Assembly: GCA_036971615.1 (NCBI GenBank)
Contig: JAYKKR010000001.1
Location: 2,790,001-2,854,000, forward strand
Length of the DNA stretch: 64,000 nt
Origin: Amyloporia xantha
Taxonomy: Eukaryota > Basidiomycota > Agaricomycetes > Polyporales > Adustoporiaceae
Reading direction: 5' to 3'
Both the position numbers and the translations under genes were made by a program. How positions within the stretch are numbered: position 1 is the stretch's first letter; each line of letters begins with the position of its first letter. The notes beneath the pieces are model-generated. The model saw only the letters and a list, made by a program, of their open reading frames with translations, had not been told where the DNA came from and searched no databases. This document shows, in pieces, positions 12,351-25,178 of the stretch.

Positions 12351-15300
12351 CATTTTATTTTCAGAGTTTTAGTTAGTTCTCTGACAAACACTGACAACCC
12401 TGAGCATCCTGACGGGTTTTCTCTGATGGAGTATCTAACCCAAACTGACAGCTGGTGTCCTGACATCCCTGACAGGTCCTGAAAGGCCCTGACAAGCCGT
12501 TTGTCAGGGCTGTCAGGGCATTTGCAGAAGTTCTGATGCACCCGTGCCAATTCGGTGGAACTATACAACATAGCACCACTGACGCGGGAATACAATTGGT
12601 CCATTTCATACGCGAAGCGTGGGCCAGAGACATCACACCTTCGGCCTTGTTGCTGGATGTATCACAATTCTACCCTTCCATCAATCATGATGCGCTATTG
12701 GGTATCATGCGGAAACAGGGATTCGACGAGAAGACCTGTTTGTTTTTCGCGAATTACGTGAAAGGGCGTCAAACCCAATTCGCATTCAATGGGGTCCTCA
12801 CGGACCCCGCGGACTTTTCAGTAGGCGTGGGACAGGGATCATCCCTCTCCCCCGTTCTATCGGGATTATACATAGCGCCTGTCCTGCACAAGTGGGCTCC
12901 AATCCATGAATTGCAGACAGGCAATACATGTGTACAGTTCTTCGTAGATGATGGACTGATAATGACTGCGGAGAAGGCTACCCCCGAGTCCAATCTGACG
13001 CAGCTCGACCATAACAATGGCCAATTGGCCGGAATGTTCCACCCGTTAGTCGAAGACCTTAATCGCATAGGTTGTGGTGTCGAGGCTGACAAATTAGAGC
13101 TTATGCACTTCTGGCACTACCGGAAGAAAGTGTGGCATGAGAACCAGCCCCTCGGCCCGGACATCGCGCTCCGTATTGATGGGCAATTAGTACGCCTCTC
13201 TCCGAAGGCGGCTATGAGATACCTGGGATTCTTTTTGGATCCCAAGCTGTCATTCAAAGCACATGTGCGATTCTATGCCAATAAAGCGGCTAGCACTGTC
13301 AACGCACTCAGAATGCTCGGGAACTCGTCCCGGGGATTCCACCCGATCAACAAACGGCGCTTGTATGTAGCGCACGTCATTCCGTTGATGCTCTATGGCG
13401 CCCAACTTTGGTGGAACCCAAAGTGGAAGCACATAAAGTGGATCCAAAAGGAACTACAAACGGCGCAGTCCAGAGCGGCCCGGTGGATAACCGGCTGTTT
13501 CCGAACTACACCAATAGGCGCCATGGAGATGCTGGCCGGGCTAGTCCCGGTCCGCTTCCAAGTGGACAGGTACATGGAGAAGGCGGCTCTTCGGGCTCGC
13601 CGTATCCACGAGGGACACCCAATGCGGGCAATATTACCCGATGGTTGGGTGGTCAACCAGACCAACATCATCGCTCCATTCCCACTTCGGGCGCGAAAGG
13701 TGAAGAAGGAAGTAGTGACGCCGCTGACTCACATAGATGAGATCGGGCGACAAACAGCCGAGGATTTTGCGCCGCTTCATGCGGAGGCAAGACCCGGATT
13801 CAGAGTGTTGGATCAATTCCAATCCCAAATGACTGAATTATTTTTGGAAGGGAAAGGCATCCCGCCCAAGGATAACACAGCAGAGTTTAACAAGTGGATG
13901 GATGAAACCTGGTGGCCGGAATTCCGGTCACAACAGGCGCGTATGTTCGGACGCTTACTATTTACCGACGGATCCTATAAATCGGATCAGGATGGAACCA
14001 GATCTGGAAGTTCATGGCTTGTCATGGACGGGCCTTTCCAGGTAAACAGCGGCAAGTTTGGTGGGGGGAAATCCCTCAGTTATGATGCTGAAATGATGGC
14101 GCTCGCACGCGGTCTTCGAGAGGTGACTCGCGAAGCCGAGTATGACATCGTCCACATTACAATCCTGTCTGATAACAAGGCAGCGTTGAAACAAATCATA
14201 CGACCCAATGTGGGGCCATCACAGATGGCAGCCATATCGGGTTGCCAATCGATCCGGGCATTCCTCGAGGACAGACCAGATCGCACCGTAACCTTTATGT
14301 GGATCCCTTCACACAAGGGCATCGAGCCAAACGAGCTGGTTGATAAACTAGCGAAAGAGGCACTCGAATCGGAACAACCGGAGTTTGTTTCATACTCAAT
14401 GGCGCTCCAGCGGATTAAATCCCGCATGATGGCCAAATGGAATGCGTTAGCCAACGATTTGGAAAACACTAAATACAGGGGTAACCAATTATGGGTTACG
14501 GAAACACCCTTGCATGCAGCCACAGCCAAACGCACGTGGTTGCTAAAGCGAGTGGGAACATCAAATAAGGAAACAGCGCGGGTAGCGCGCGTCCTTACAA
14601 ATCATTTCCCGAGTGGTGCATACCGCGAGAGATTCAACATAGCGGGCCCCATTGAATGCCTCTGTGGTCTCAGTGACGGCCTGGAAACACGAGAGCACAT
14701 TCTGTTTGAGTGTCCATACTGGATACGTACCAAAGGAGCGTGGGTACCCCCCACGTCTCAAGAGGAAAGTCATCAAGACAGAAGGAGGCGCGCGCAGCGC
14801 CACTGGACGGAAGATGACGTGTTGGAGTTCCTTCGGCTAAATAGCTGGGTGGCAACATTCGAATGGGCCGAGATCTTATCTATGGCTCACGAGGATCGTG
14901 AGGAGGGAGATTACCATTCGCCTGCGAATGCTACACTCCATGCCCACACCAAAGGACGGGTGGCGGCGTGGAAGAAATTCCACGAAGAACGCCACTTAGA
15001 CCCAGATGCAACTGCAGCGCTTAGCGCTAAGTTCAACGAATTTACTGAATGGTACGACGTGCTCAAGGCGTCGGAAGACATTCAGAAAGAGTGGAGGGGG
15101 ATCCGGGAACACTTAGATGATTCGGGTCCCCCTTCTCCTGCACCTAGTGGACAATCACTAGACTACGAATAGCCTGCTTCTCCGCCCTGAAAACTGTAGG
15201 GGTAGAGGTGAGGGCACCAAGCGACGAGATGCCTTACCGGGCACCCATCCTTTACTAGCCTTAGGTGGAAGTGCCTTTGGTCGTGGGCGTGCGTGGGAGC

Positions 15301-15542
15301 CTCTAACCGGGGTTCCCCCTGAGTGCGCTCCGGGGACCGGCCTTACGGGGACGGTTATGGTACGGTGTTAAGGTAGGGCGGCTTCGCCGCCCCAGGTTAC
15401 AGACCGCTCTGGAAAGTGACCACAGTAGGGCGAGGAGCCCATAGTTCATTTATACCCGGCACTCTACATGTACTTAGTAGTATGGAGTATAAATTCGTAG
15501 AATTTAAAAAAAAAAAAAAACCAGATATCTAAGCAGTCTGAG

Positions 15543-16291
15543 TGTCGGAAAAACGGGATTTGGCTTATCAGGCCTTATGAAACCATATGGGCTTGTAAGG
15601 CCTGATCAGGTTACAGTGAGCGCCAGATAAGCTACATATCAGGCCAAATAAAGACGTATCAGATGTATGTGTGCGCCACTTGCGGATTAAACAGCACCGG
15701 ATGTCAGCCGGACCACTTACTAATAGAATGCCAGTGCTCCAGCACCACACAAACATGATATATACATGGAGCATGCATTGTCGTTATAGGCCCGCGTAGC
15801 CCAGTAGATGAAGGCTGACGACAGTATGATTCTCTGAAGCTGTGTGTTCAATTCCGAGCAATACATGTCATATTAAAATATAACATTCAAGTACACACCA
15901 TTCATCATGATTGGAATTTGCTACAATTTGTCTGGTAATACGAGTATTATACTTGGAGTGATGGTTACAAAGTACTGTCTGTATGCATCCATACGAACGA
16001 ATACCAGTGAGAAATAGATTGTAATAGTGTCTATGTACGACTGTCTGTGGCATGCGCTGCAATTACCCGGTGTACCACAAGTTGACTGCAATTTTTGCAG
16101 CTTTTAGCAGACAGAGCCTTATCAGACCTGATAAGGCTCAAAACCCATATCAGGCCTGATGAGATAGGTAAGGCCGTATATGGTCTGATCAGCGCATGTA
16201 GGTCACTCCTTGGGGTTGTAAGGGGGGTACAAATCTGACGACCTTATACGGCCGTATACAGTCATATAACCCAGTTCCGGTTTTTCCGACA
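15543..16291. mobile_element. Second TIR element with a tRNA-like unit
   Basis: Termini TGTCGGAAAAAC (15543) and GTTTTTCCGACA (ending 16291) are inverted, and the subterminal regions hold many palindromic repeats built on ATCAGGCC/GGCCTGAT and TATACGGCCGTATA. The flanks share only AG, so the target duplication is unclear. There is no transposase. It carries a box A/box B pair (next feature), as the fold-back element in the LINE does. Confidence 0.7.
15789..15862 (+). other. tRNA-like pol III promoter unit
   Basis: Box A TAGCCCAGTAG (15797-15807) fits TRGYNNARNNG and box B GTTCAATTC (15846-15854) fits GWTCRANNC, with tRNA-like spacing. The acceptor ends do not pair, so this is a tRNA-derived fragment, not a tRNA gene. 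Confidence 0.5.
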
Positions 16292-16926
16292 AGGCTCTAC
16301 GCACTGCTGGAACGCAACAACGGCCAGCACCATGATGGTCCAACAGAACCCCTCTTGAAGACATTGTTTATCACTGAGGAAGATTTATGATTCACCAAAC
16401 AGTCGGGAGGTAAGAAGCGAAACAGCATACCGATGATCTAGTACGAATACTACCATTCGCGGCGTCAATCGGCAATAATATTCATACACTTGTATCTACT
16501 TGTATGTGGTAAGGGGCATGGCCATATTACAGTGATGGAGTCGCAGGTGTCGCACAGCTTGTGAAGAACATGGTGAGATTAATGTGTGACATGAAGCAAT
16601 TGAAGTTTAAGTGCAATATACTTAAGGCTCGCGGACACAAAGTCGGGGATTGCAGCCGGTCATTGATGAAATGATGGAAAAAGGGCTGTGGCCGTGCGTC
16701 GCGTGTCAGGTACTTACAATCACCCCGGGCTGTCTCATCAACTAAGCATCAGAGCAACTGATGGATCCCAACGGGGCGCGTATTATCGGCCATGGCCATT
16801 TATACCGAGCCTTTAGTGTTTCGAAACCCATCTACTTTCATCTTTTGTAATCCTTTCGTTCGATAGCCCATCTTTCCCTAATCCTTATTGCTCGCCCATT
16901 TTTCGTTCTTTCATTCATCTCATATA
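16292..16926. other. Upstream region of the MAP kinase gene
   Basis: No gene or repeat is supported here. The last 100 bp before the ATG at 16927 are strongly pyrimidine-rich (TTTC/CATC runs), the usual look of a fungal core promoter and leader. A weak ATTTATACC sits near 16797. Confidence 0.45.
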
Positions 16927-18662
<1,736 letters not shown>

Positions 18663-19387
18663 AAATTAGCGCGCCGTTGCATCTAGATCACGAAGATATT
18701 GGGCCGATGGTCCAAACTTGATACGAGATACGCCCGTCAGCCAGCCAGGCTAGCGCTGATCGGAAGTCATTTCTCGTCTTTATTCAATTCATATTCCTAG
18801 CATGTTGTTCTTATGATAATCAAGTATTTATTTCACAATGGATAGTAGAATCACAACTGACCACGCAATGTATAAGACATACAGCCCTAATTGACACAGA
18901 TGCTAAAATACTACGGACTCTGGACACTGTTCAGGTGTCGGTTTGTGCAGCTCAAGGCTGCTTGATCGTGTAGCTCGACGAACATCGAGGATGGATGTGA
19001 CTGACTATGCAATATTCATTTCTGTCGAATATCAGATATGTAAGAGTCCGAACGACTGCTTGGAGACTGATGTTGAGATACAACACTGAAAGAAACCCAA
19101 AACATGGAAGAGAACTTCGACAAAAACATCGACCAATCGGTATATCGTAAATCAATAACACTTAGTTGTGAAGTCCATGAAAGCATGCAGCTATTATAAC
19201 AACTGGGTGGCAAGCAATACATACGTTAGTCAATGAAAATCGTATCATTGAATGCGACTAAATAATTTTCGTATTTCAGTGACAGCTGCAATGTGTTCCA
19301 AACGCTCGTGAGCAATGCAAGAACTCGAATGCACCAATCGGAATGCATGAAGCTTGGCTTCAACTTAATGGTGGTGAGCCACCAGGC
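18663..19387. other. Convergent intergenic region
   Basis: This is AT-rich sequence between the ends of the MAP kinase (+) and SAP-domain (-) genes. No conserved ORF, repeat or RNA gene was seen. It should contain both 3' UTRs. Confidence 0.5.
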
Positions 19388-21729
19388 TCAAAAGCGCGGC
19401 GCCTTCCCAGTCCAAAAACCTGTTGCAACACCCTCCACGCCGAAATCGCCAAACCGTGTATCCCCCTCAAGCTCCGTCCCATACATTGTTCGTTTCATCG
19501 GCGGTGCAGGCGTCTCTGGAGGTAACGGCATTGCCGCCATTCCGAGAACCTGTCCAACCTCTGTGCTTGACACAACCGGCGTATCGGGGGTAGGATCGGC
19601 CTCCAATTCGGGTACTGTCGTCAATGGGGGCGTATGTAGCAGGACCGCAGGGTTGATGGTCCCTTCTCCTGCTGTAGATGTCGACCCTGATTGAGGTTGC
19701 GAAGCTGCAGAGGCAGGGCGACTGCTGCTCACGCTAGCAGACGACTTAGGGCGTCGGGGAGCACCGTGCGGATGGAACAAGTCGTTTCGTTCTCGTCGTC
19801 CGCCTGCGCGTTCAATGTATCCTCCGCTCGGCCCTACATTTGCGCCAGGTGTAGGTGATGTCGGTGGCTCCGGATATGAAAAGGAGGGCATGCCGAGTCC
19901 AAAGGGGCCAGCGGGTGTTGAAGTAACAGGCTGAAATGCATTGGAAAAACTGAAGTTGAAGCCTCCAACCTGTGCGTTATTCTCATTTGCATTTGCCGTG
20001 CGAGTCATACGTCCTGGGCCAGCAACAACTGGAAGGGCAAACCGACCTGGGGGAAGCTCAAGAAGATCAGACAGGCGCGTGGTCGGCGGAGGTGGGTCAA
20101 TGTACGTCTCCGGGGGTTCTTCGGGGCCACTGAAGATTGTAAACGCAGGTGCGTTGGGCGGCGTTACAGGCGCTGCTTGCCCCTGTTCGGGTTCATGCGC
20201 GTCTGAAACTGCCTCTCTATCTGATGCTCCCTGCTGTGGCGGTGACTGCGACTTTCGTGTCTCGTGAGAGGCGATCTTTGCTCGTTTCTTCGTAGGACGG
20301 ACCACCCCTTGCGCCAGCTCCTTCTCGCTATATTCGCCCTCTTTCCCAGCTTCAATCACTCCTGTCATGTGACTATCATCTGGATCTCGATGGCGCTTTC
20401 CCAGTAAACTCTCAGCGAGTCCAGGATGATTATGTTCCGTCGAGCCTACTTGCGCAGTGGAATGGGCCGACGTCTCTACCACGTTGGATGCCGTGCCTAT
20501 CCTCGAAGAGCTGGTGTCACTGTTGCGCGATAACGTGAATAACTATACAGGCACTCTATTAATTTCGACGTACATAGCGCGAGCTTTTCCTGCGCTCTTT
20601 GCAGACGGCTGAGGGGATGCTGCGGGGGCAGCTAAATTGTCTCTCAACATCTGAACCTCAGCTTCTACTTCGGTCATACGAGATGTCTTCGTCCGTAATG
20701 TCTCAACTTCAAGCATTAGACTTGCGAGTTGTGCCTTGAGTGTGTTTATGTCAGACGTCTGAGCTGCCAGTGTTTGCACCTCTGCCCTCAGCGATTCTAT
20801 TTGTTCCTTTAGCGGCTGGATCTGAAGTAGATTGTCAAGACTAGAATCGTATGAGCAACTTAAATCGTACAAGTTGCTCTGCGCGCTGCTGGAACTCAAT
20901 ATTTGGCTGAGGTACGATGGGGTTCTGGCCTCCTTCGAGAGCAGAGTCCGGTCCTGAAGGCGCTGGATCATGACTCGTGCCTGACGGCCCAGCTACAGGA
21001 ACTGAGGGGCGCATATGTCAGTAAGTGTCTTTGTTTCATTTGTGCTTTAAGCACACCTGTCTCAACAGCCTCTGTGAAATAACAAGCTGAATATACCATG
21101 TATGAATATCCAACGATAGAAAACATTACCTTCATCTTCTTCTTGAATCACATCTTCTGACGGTTTCACGCTGCGACTGCTCTTCCCTCGCTTGCCTCTT
21201 GACACACTGAGGGATTTTGTTTGGGCGCGGGCTCCAGAACCTCCGACTAAAGTGGGTCTACCAACGCCCAATCTGTATTGTGTTTGTTTTGCCTTTCTTG
21301 TTCGAGGAGCAACAGGGGCAGCATCTGGGACAGAATCAGGTTCAGGTGCGGCGGGGTTATCCTGTTGCTCCTCCCCTTGCTCCTCTTCTTCATCGTATTC
21401 ATCATCGGTGTCGTGAATGATGAGAGAGCTTCCTGAAAGTCCCCTGGGACGAGATCCCGCAGTAGACCGGCTAACGATTCTGAGTGAGGATGTCCGTTTC
21501 GTTTGTGTCTCCGGAGCCGGAGCCGGGCGACTGCGAGGCTGCATCGTATCCAAGAGTAGGTCAACCAAGGCTTCGGACTTGAGATTAGCTTTAATTCCGT
21601 GGTCCTGGTTATTATCAGGGTCAGTCAGGAACATAACGTGTGGGCCGTCTACATACGAACCTTGCATAACCTCTGAAGGTCCGCCCGCTTCATGCTCTCC
21701 AGAGTTTGGCGATCAAGTGGTAAAGACAT
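19388..21729 (-). CDS. SAP-motif, coiled-coil, disordered nuclear protein (unknown)
   Basis: Five or more exons join in frame from the ATG at 21729. The N-terminus MSLPLDRQTLESMKRADLQR followed by LCKDHGIKANLKSEALVDLL resembles a SAP motif, which binds AT-rich DNA. Next come a Ser/Arg-rich stretch with an acidic DDEYDEEEEQGEEQQ patch, a coiled coil (about 20845-20640; heptads such as EQIESLRAEVQTLAAQ), and a long low-complexity region rich in Pro, Ser and Thr with basic KKRAK/KRH clusters. The last exon ends FWTGKAPRF. Introns at about 21608-21660, 20837-20885 and 20515-20570 (approximate) restore a single frame. A role on chromatin is inferred from the SAP motif and composition; no named family is recognised. 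Confidence 0.72.
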
Positions 21730-22321
21730 GTCGCGCTGGATGCGACTCTCCCCGAGCTGGGGGAAAACTTGTGCAAGATTCTTTCTGCGAGAAATGGATG
21801 GTCGGAGAGAGGTTCGATTGTGTCGCTCGCGCCCGAGCCAAACAACGCGAACGCGAACATCCTGTCCACGTGATCCTCAGACCTCCTCAGACCAACTGTG
21901 GCTCGGAGCGGGCGCTGTTTGGCCTGCGCCCTGCGATGACTTGTTCACCACTGGTTTACTGCTAGTGCTATATAGTACAGAGTGACATCGAACCGTCGGA
22001 CACATTTTGTTCAGTCTAGACAATTCTACACTCATGTACCACATCTCGCTAGAATGTCGTCAAAAATGAAATCGATTATTCAGTCATCTTCGCAGGCCGG
22101 TCCAATCTCCCGGCGGCTCGCGATCGGTGGCTATCAATCCATGCAGAAGAGACTCAGACGCATTTAGAGCACGAGTTGGTCACCTGCTTGAGAGGGTCCC
22201 CGACGCCGTTCAATTTCTGCCGTGTTTCCGACTGCCGAGCGGCTCAAAACGCAGGGTTTCATGGCGAGTACGTGCCTAAGAACTCTCTTCTTGAACACTT
22301 CACAAGCTCGGAGGTCTCATT
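21730..22321. other. Divergent intergenic region
   Basis: The region between the SAP-protein start (-) and the flavocytochrome start (+) should hold both promoters. A short open frame at 22054-22167 has no family resemblance and is not called. Confidence 0.5.
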
Positions 22322-24599
22322 ATGGCGCGAGTCTGGTCATTGCAAGACGTTGCGCGGCATAACACCTCTAGGTATTTCACCGCTCCTCCTGACGTCCTCA
22401 TATTGACCTCTGCGAAGTTCTTGTTGGGTCATTATCAGCGACAAAGTCTATGATGTGACCGAGTTTTTACCTGTATGTCGAACTCTTAGCCTTTGCGTTA
22501 TCCCAAAGCTATATGAGACACGATAGGATCATCCAGGAGGTGCGAAAATCATTCTAAAGTATGCTGGACGGGATGCAACTGCAGCATACGAGCCCATCCA
22601 TCCTAAGGACGCTCTTGAGAAGAATTTGCCTCCTGAAAAGCATCTTGGCTTGCTCGACAGTGCTGGGACTCAGGTGTTAAAGGAAGAGCAAGCGACTCGA
22701 CAGAAAACACAGGATGAGATTCGCGTTGAGCAGGCTAAAGCAAGAAAGCGACCAATCAACCACATTCTAAGTTTGCAGGATATGGAGGTGAGTAATAGAT
22801 CGCTTGTTGGGTACTGGAAGACCCATGTCGTCGCTATTTCAGAATGCTGCGCACGAGGTGTTGTCGTATAAAACCTGGGCGTTCTACAGATCCGCCGCAG
22901 ATGATGAAATCAGTACGTGACGAAAGCTTGTACTTCACCCAAGTCTTACCCAAACTGTATAGCATACAATGAGAATCGGCTGGCCTTCTCTCGCTTCTTT
23001 TTTCACCCGCGTGTTCTTAGACCAATATCCAACGTTGACCCTTCCACTACTATCCTGGGGTACAGCAGCACTCTGCCCATTTTCGTAAGTGCCGCATCCC
23101 TGGGAAAACTGGGCCACCCACTTGGTATGTTGTATTCTCAATTGCCGATGGTAAAGTCGCCCAACATCCAGCCCTTCAGGTGAAGTCAACATCACCCGCG
23201 GTGCGGGACGTACTGGCATCATTCAGATGGTGTCTACCTACTCTTCTGCTTCGCACGGCGAGATAGCCGCTGCTCGCGTCAGGCCCTCGCAACCATTATT
23301 CTTCCAATTGTACAAAGATAAGGACAAAAAGGTGTCCGAGAAGCTGTTGCGTGAAATCGAAGGTTTCGGATACAATGCGGTATTTATGACAGTGGATGCG
23401 CCGTGCAATGGAAATCGCGAACGAGACCTCAAGGCACCATTTGAACTCGAAGAACAGGAACGTTTGGTAGAGGAGGCACAGAAGGGTAAAGATGCAGGAG
23501 AAATGCCCGAAAGGCCAGAAGATGCGGACAACAAGTTAGTGGAAGGCGAGCTGGTATTGATCGGAACATCGGGAGGGTTGCGAACAACCGGCGACCTGAA
23601 CATGTCATGGGAGGAGGTAAGTTGCATCGTTAGTCACAGGTGCGGAAAGAAATGAATGGCTGGCAGACTGTTCCTTGGTTACGGGAACATACAAAGCTTC
23701 CCATTGTTCTCAAAGGTAGGATTCAAATCCTAGTTGCGTTTGAGTTGACCAGCATCTGATCAACCTAACTAGGGATCCAGACGGTTCAAGTAAGACTTCT
23801 CTTATGTACCGTCCAACGCGGGTTGAGCCGAGTCCTTTCATCAGGATGCTGTGATGGCTGTTGAGGCGGGGGTTCAGGGCATTCTACTATCAAACCATGG
23901 AGGTGGGTGTTTCCGTCCAACGGCCGTTCGATTGCATGACGTTTGCAACGGGATAAGGCCGTCAGATGGAATAGTGAGTCTAGTCCATACCGGGGCTGTT
24001 CAAGCTGCCTAACTATTCCATCCCAGCTCCTTGCCTCCGCTCGAGGTTCTGTATAGACTACGAAAGGAACGCCCAGATGTCTTCGACAAAGTAGAAGGCA
24101 GGTACCTTACAAATCTTCCAGACAACTCAGAATTGACCGAATTGTGAGCAGTATATATTGATGGCGGCGTACACCGCGGCACAGGTAGAGCAAAATCTAG
24201 GGAATATTACCACGAACTTTAGACCCCTAACGCTGTCATCTCCAGACGTCCTTAAAGCTCTCTGCCTAGGGGCGAGAGCCGTCGGTCTTGGACGGGCCTT
24301 CCATTTCGCATTGAGTGTATGTCTCAGGAAGCGAGTTCTGTCGTCACGAACGTTTCACTGATGGTCAATTAGGCATATGGTGAGGCGGGCGTCGTTCAAA
24401 CCGTGCGTATCCTGCAACGCGAGATTATTCTTGGTATGCGCTTGTTGGGCGTCACGAGCCTCAAGGAACTTGTGCCAGAAATGGTCGGTCGTCATGCAGT
24501 GCTATCTCTATTCCTCTCGGTATTAACTGTAGATTATTACCTGTCGTGTTTTTGCAGGTGGAGCGTGTTGATTGGCAACCGCGACTCGCGAAATTGTGA
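22322..24599 (+). CDS. Flavocytochrome b2-type L-lactate/2-hydroxy acid dehydrogenase
   Basis: The start at 22322 gives [14 protein letters not shown], the beginning of a cytochrome b5 domain that continues with YDVTEFLP and the haem-ligand motif DHPGGAKI. The FMN-binding (beta-alpha)8 barrel follows: [18 protein letters not shown] with the active-site Tyr, LPIVLKG, LSNHGGRQ with the catalytic His and the substrate-binding Arg, [10 protein letters not shown] and [11 protein letters not shown]. The gene ends [14 protein letters not shown] at the TGA 24597. It oxidises L-lactate or a related 2-hydroxy acid and passes electrons through the haem, in yeast to cytochrome c in mitochondria. No clear presequence is seen, so location is uncertain. 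It has about a dozen introns; the one at 24098-24151 must use a GC donor to keep the frame. Confidence 0.9.
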
Positions 24600-24888
24600 G
24601 GAGCATCTGGCACCGTGACACTGCAGTTGTCAGTGGCTTGCCGGACAGTGACATCCTACATGGCATTCGTGCTGCATCCAGAGCCGAGGTATTTGGGATG
24701 AGAAGATCCATTAGATACTAGCAGACCGTTAGAATATCTTTCTTTCTGCTGTCGTCGTGTGTAAATGGCAATGGTATCGGTTATGACAGTGTCTGTATAC
24801 GCGAGCTACGCATGACCGGCCCGATGCATGGACAACTCTTCAAGCGACTTGTGATATCGGCGCTGCTCCGCCCGCCCGGTTCCGATAC
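24600..24888. other. 3' flank of the flavocytochrome gene
   Basis: This is a short intergenic stretch before the pogo-like element. Nothing beyond a likely 3' UTR is visible. Confidence 0.4.
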
Positions 24889-25178
24889 TATGCGTAACCA
24901 GTGACTCGGCACACCCCCCAAGTCGGCACTTGTCTGATACTACACTCAAACACATTCGGATGTCTTAGATATTTCATACTTACACATATTTTAACATGTC
25001 TGCTTTCACCTCGAGCTTGAACGATAGCAAACGGTTGAGTAATTGAGGAGTCCCTTCTTTTCGATGACTCAAGGCGTTTGTCACGCTGGTCAGTCACTCG
25101 CCGAATCTGTGCCGTGGCGGACTTTGAACTAGCGTACACACTGTGCCACCTGTGGCGTCTCAGAAGAGAGAGGCCTCA

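Larger units (their letters stand above)
11760..12537. mobile_element. Fold-back TIR element inserted in the LINE
   Basis: The ends are imperfect inverted repeats (ATCAGCACTTTTGCATATTC at 11760 against the complement of 12537: ATCAGAACTTCTGCAAATGC), followed on both sides by repeats of CCTGACA. A 4-bp duplication GCAC (11756-11759 and 12538-12541) flanks the element, and its removal restores the LINE reading frame. Each arm, read inward-out, has a tRNA-like unit followed by a CTGACA-rich tail, in opposite orientation. There is no transposase. Confidence 0.85.
9840..15172 (+). pseudogene. LINE ORF2: endonuclease, RT, RNase H (interrupted)
   Basis: The first part (9840-11759) carries an APE-type endonuclease with MAGDFNLRH and a terminal SDHAVIRW, then the start of the RT (AYRPICLLNCLGKLMEK). 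The frame is cut by the fold-back element and resumes exactly at 12542; removing the insert and one GCAC copy restores GIMHPCQFGGT. The second part has the RT core with LLLDVSQFYPSI, GVGQGSSLSP and the active-site box FVDDG (a variant of YADD), then RNase H with TDGS, an AEMMAL Glu and SDNKAAL, and a CLC...H....C knuckle near 14660-14705. Apart from the insertion it has no stop, so the LINE copy is fairly young. Confidence 0.9.
9628..15520 (+). mobile_element. 5'-truncated Tad/I-like LINE retrotransposon
   Basis: The element runs from the left target duplication to a 15-bp poly-A (15506-15520), followed by the second duplication copy CCAGATATCTAA. It contains the end of ORF1, a full ORF2 with endonuclease, reverse transcriptase, RNase H and a Cys/His knuckle, and a 330-bp GC-rich 3' UTR. 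It is truncated inside ORF1, the usual result of incomplete target-primed reverse transcription. A 778-bp fold-back element interrupts the RT domain. An ORF2 with RNase H and a terminal zinc knuckle fits the Tad/I groups; the exact clade needs a tree. Confidence 0.92.

Noticed and set aside
15789..15862. Functional tRNA gene
   Set aside because: The A and B boxes match, but acceptor and anticodon stems do not pair convincingly and it lies within a TIR element.
20543..20971. 142-codon minus-strand ORF as an independent coiled-coil gene
   Set aside because: It is an exon of the SAP gene plus intron read-through. Splicing at the flanking sites gives a longer consistent protein.
22054..22167. 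Short ORF upstream of flavocytochrome b2 as its N-terminus
   Set aside because: It ends in a stop and the cytochrome b5 domain starts cleanly at the ATG 22322.
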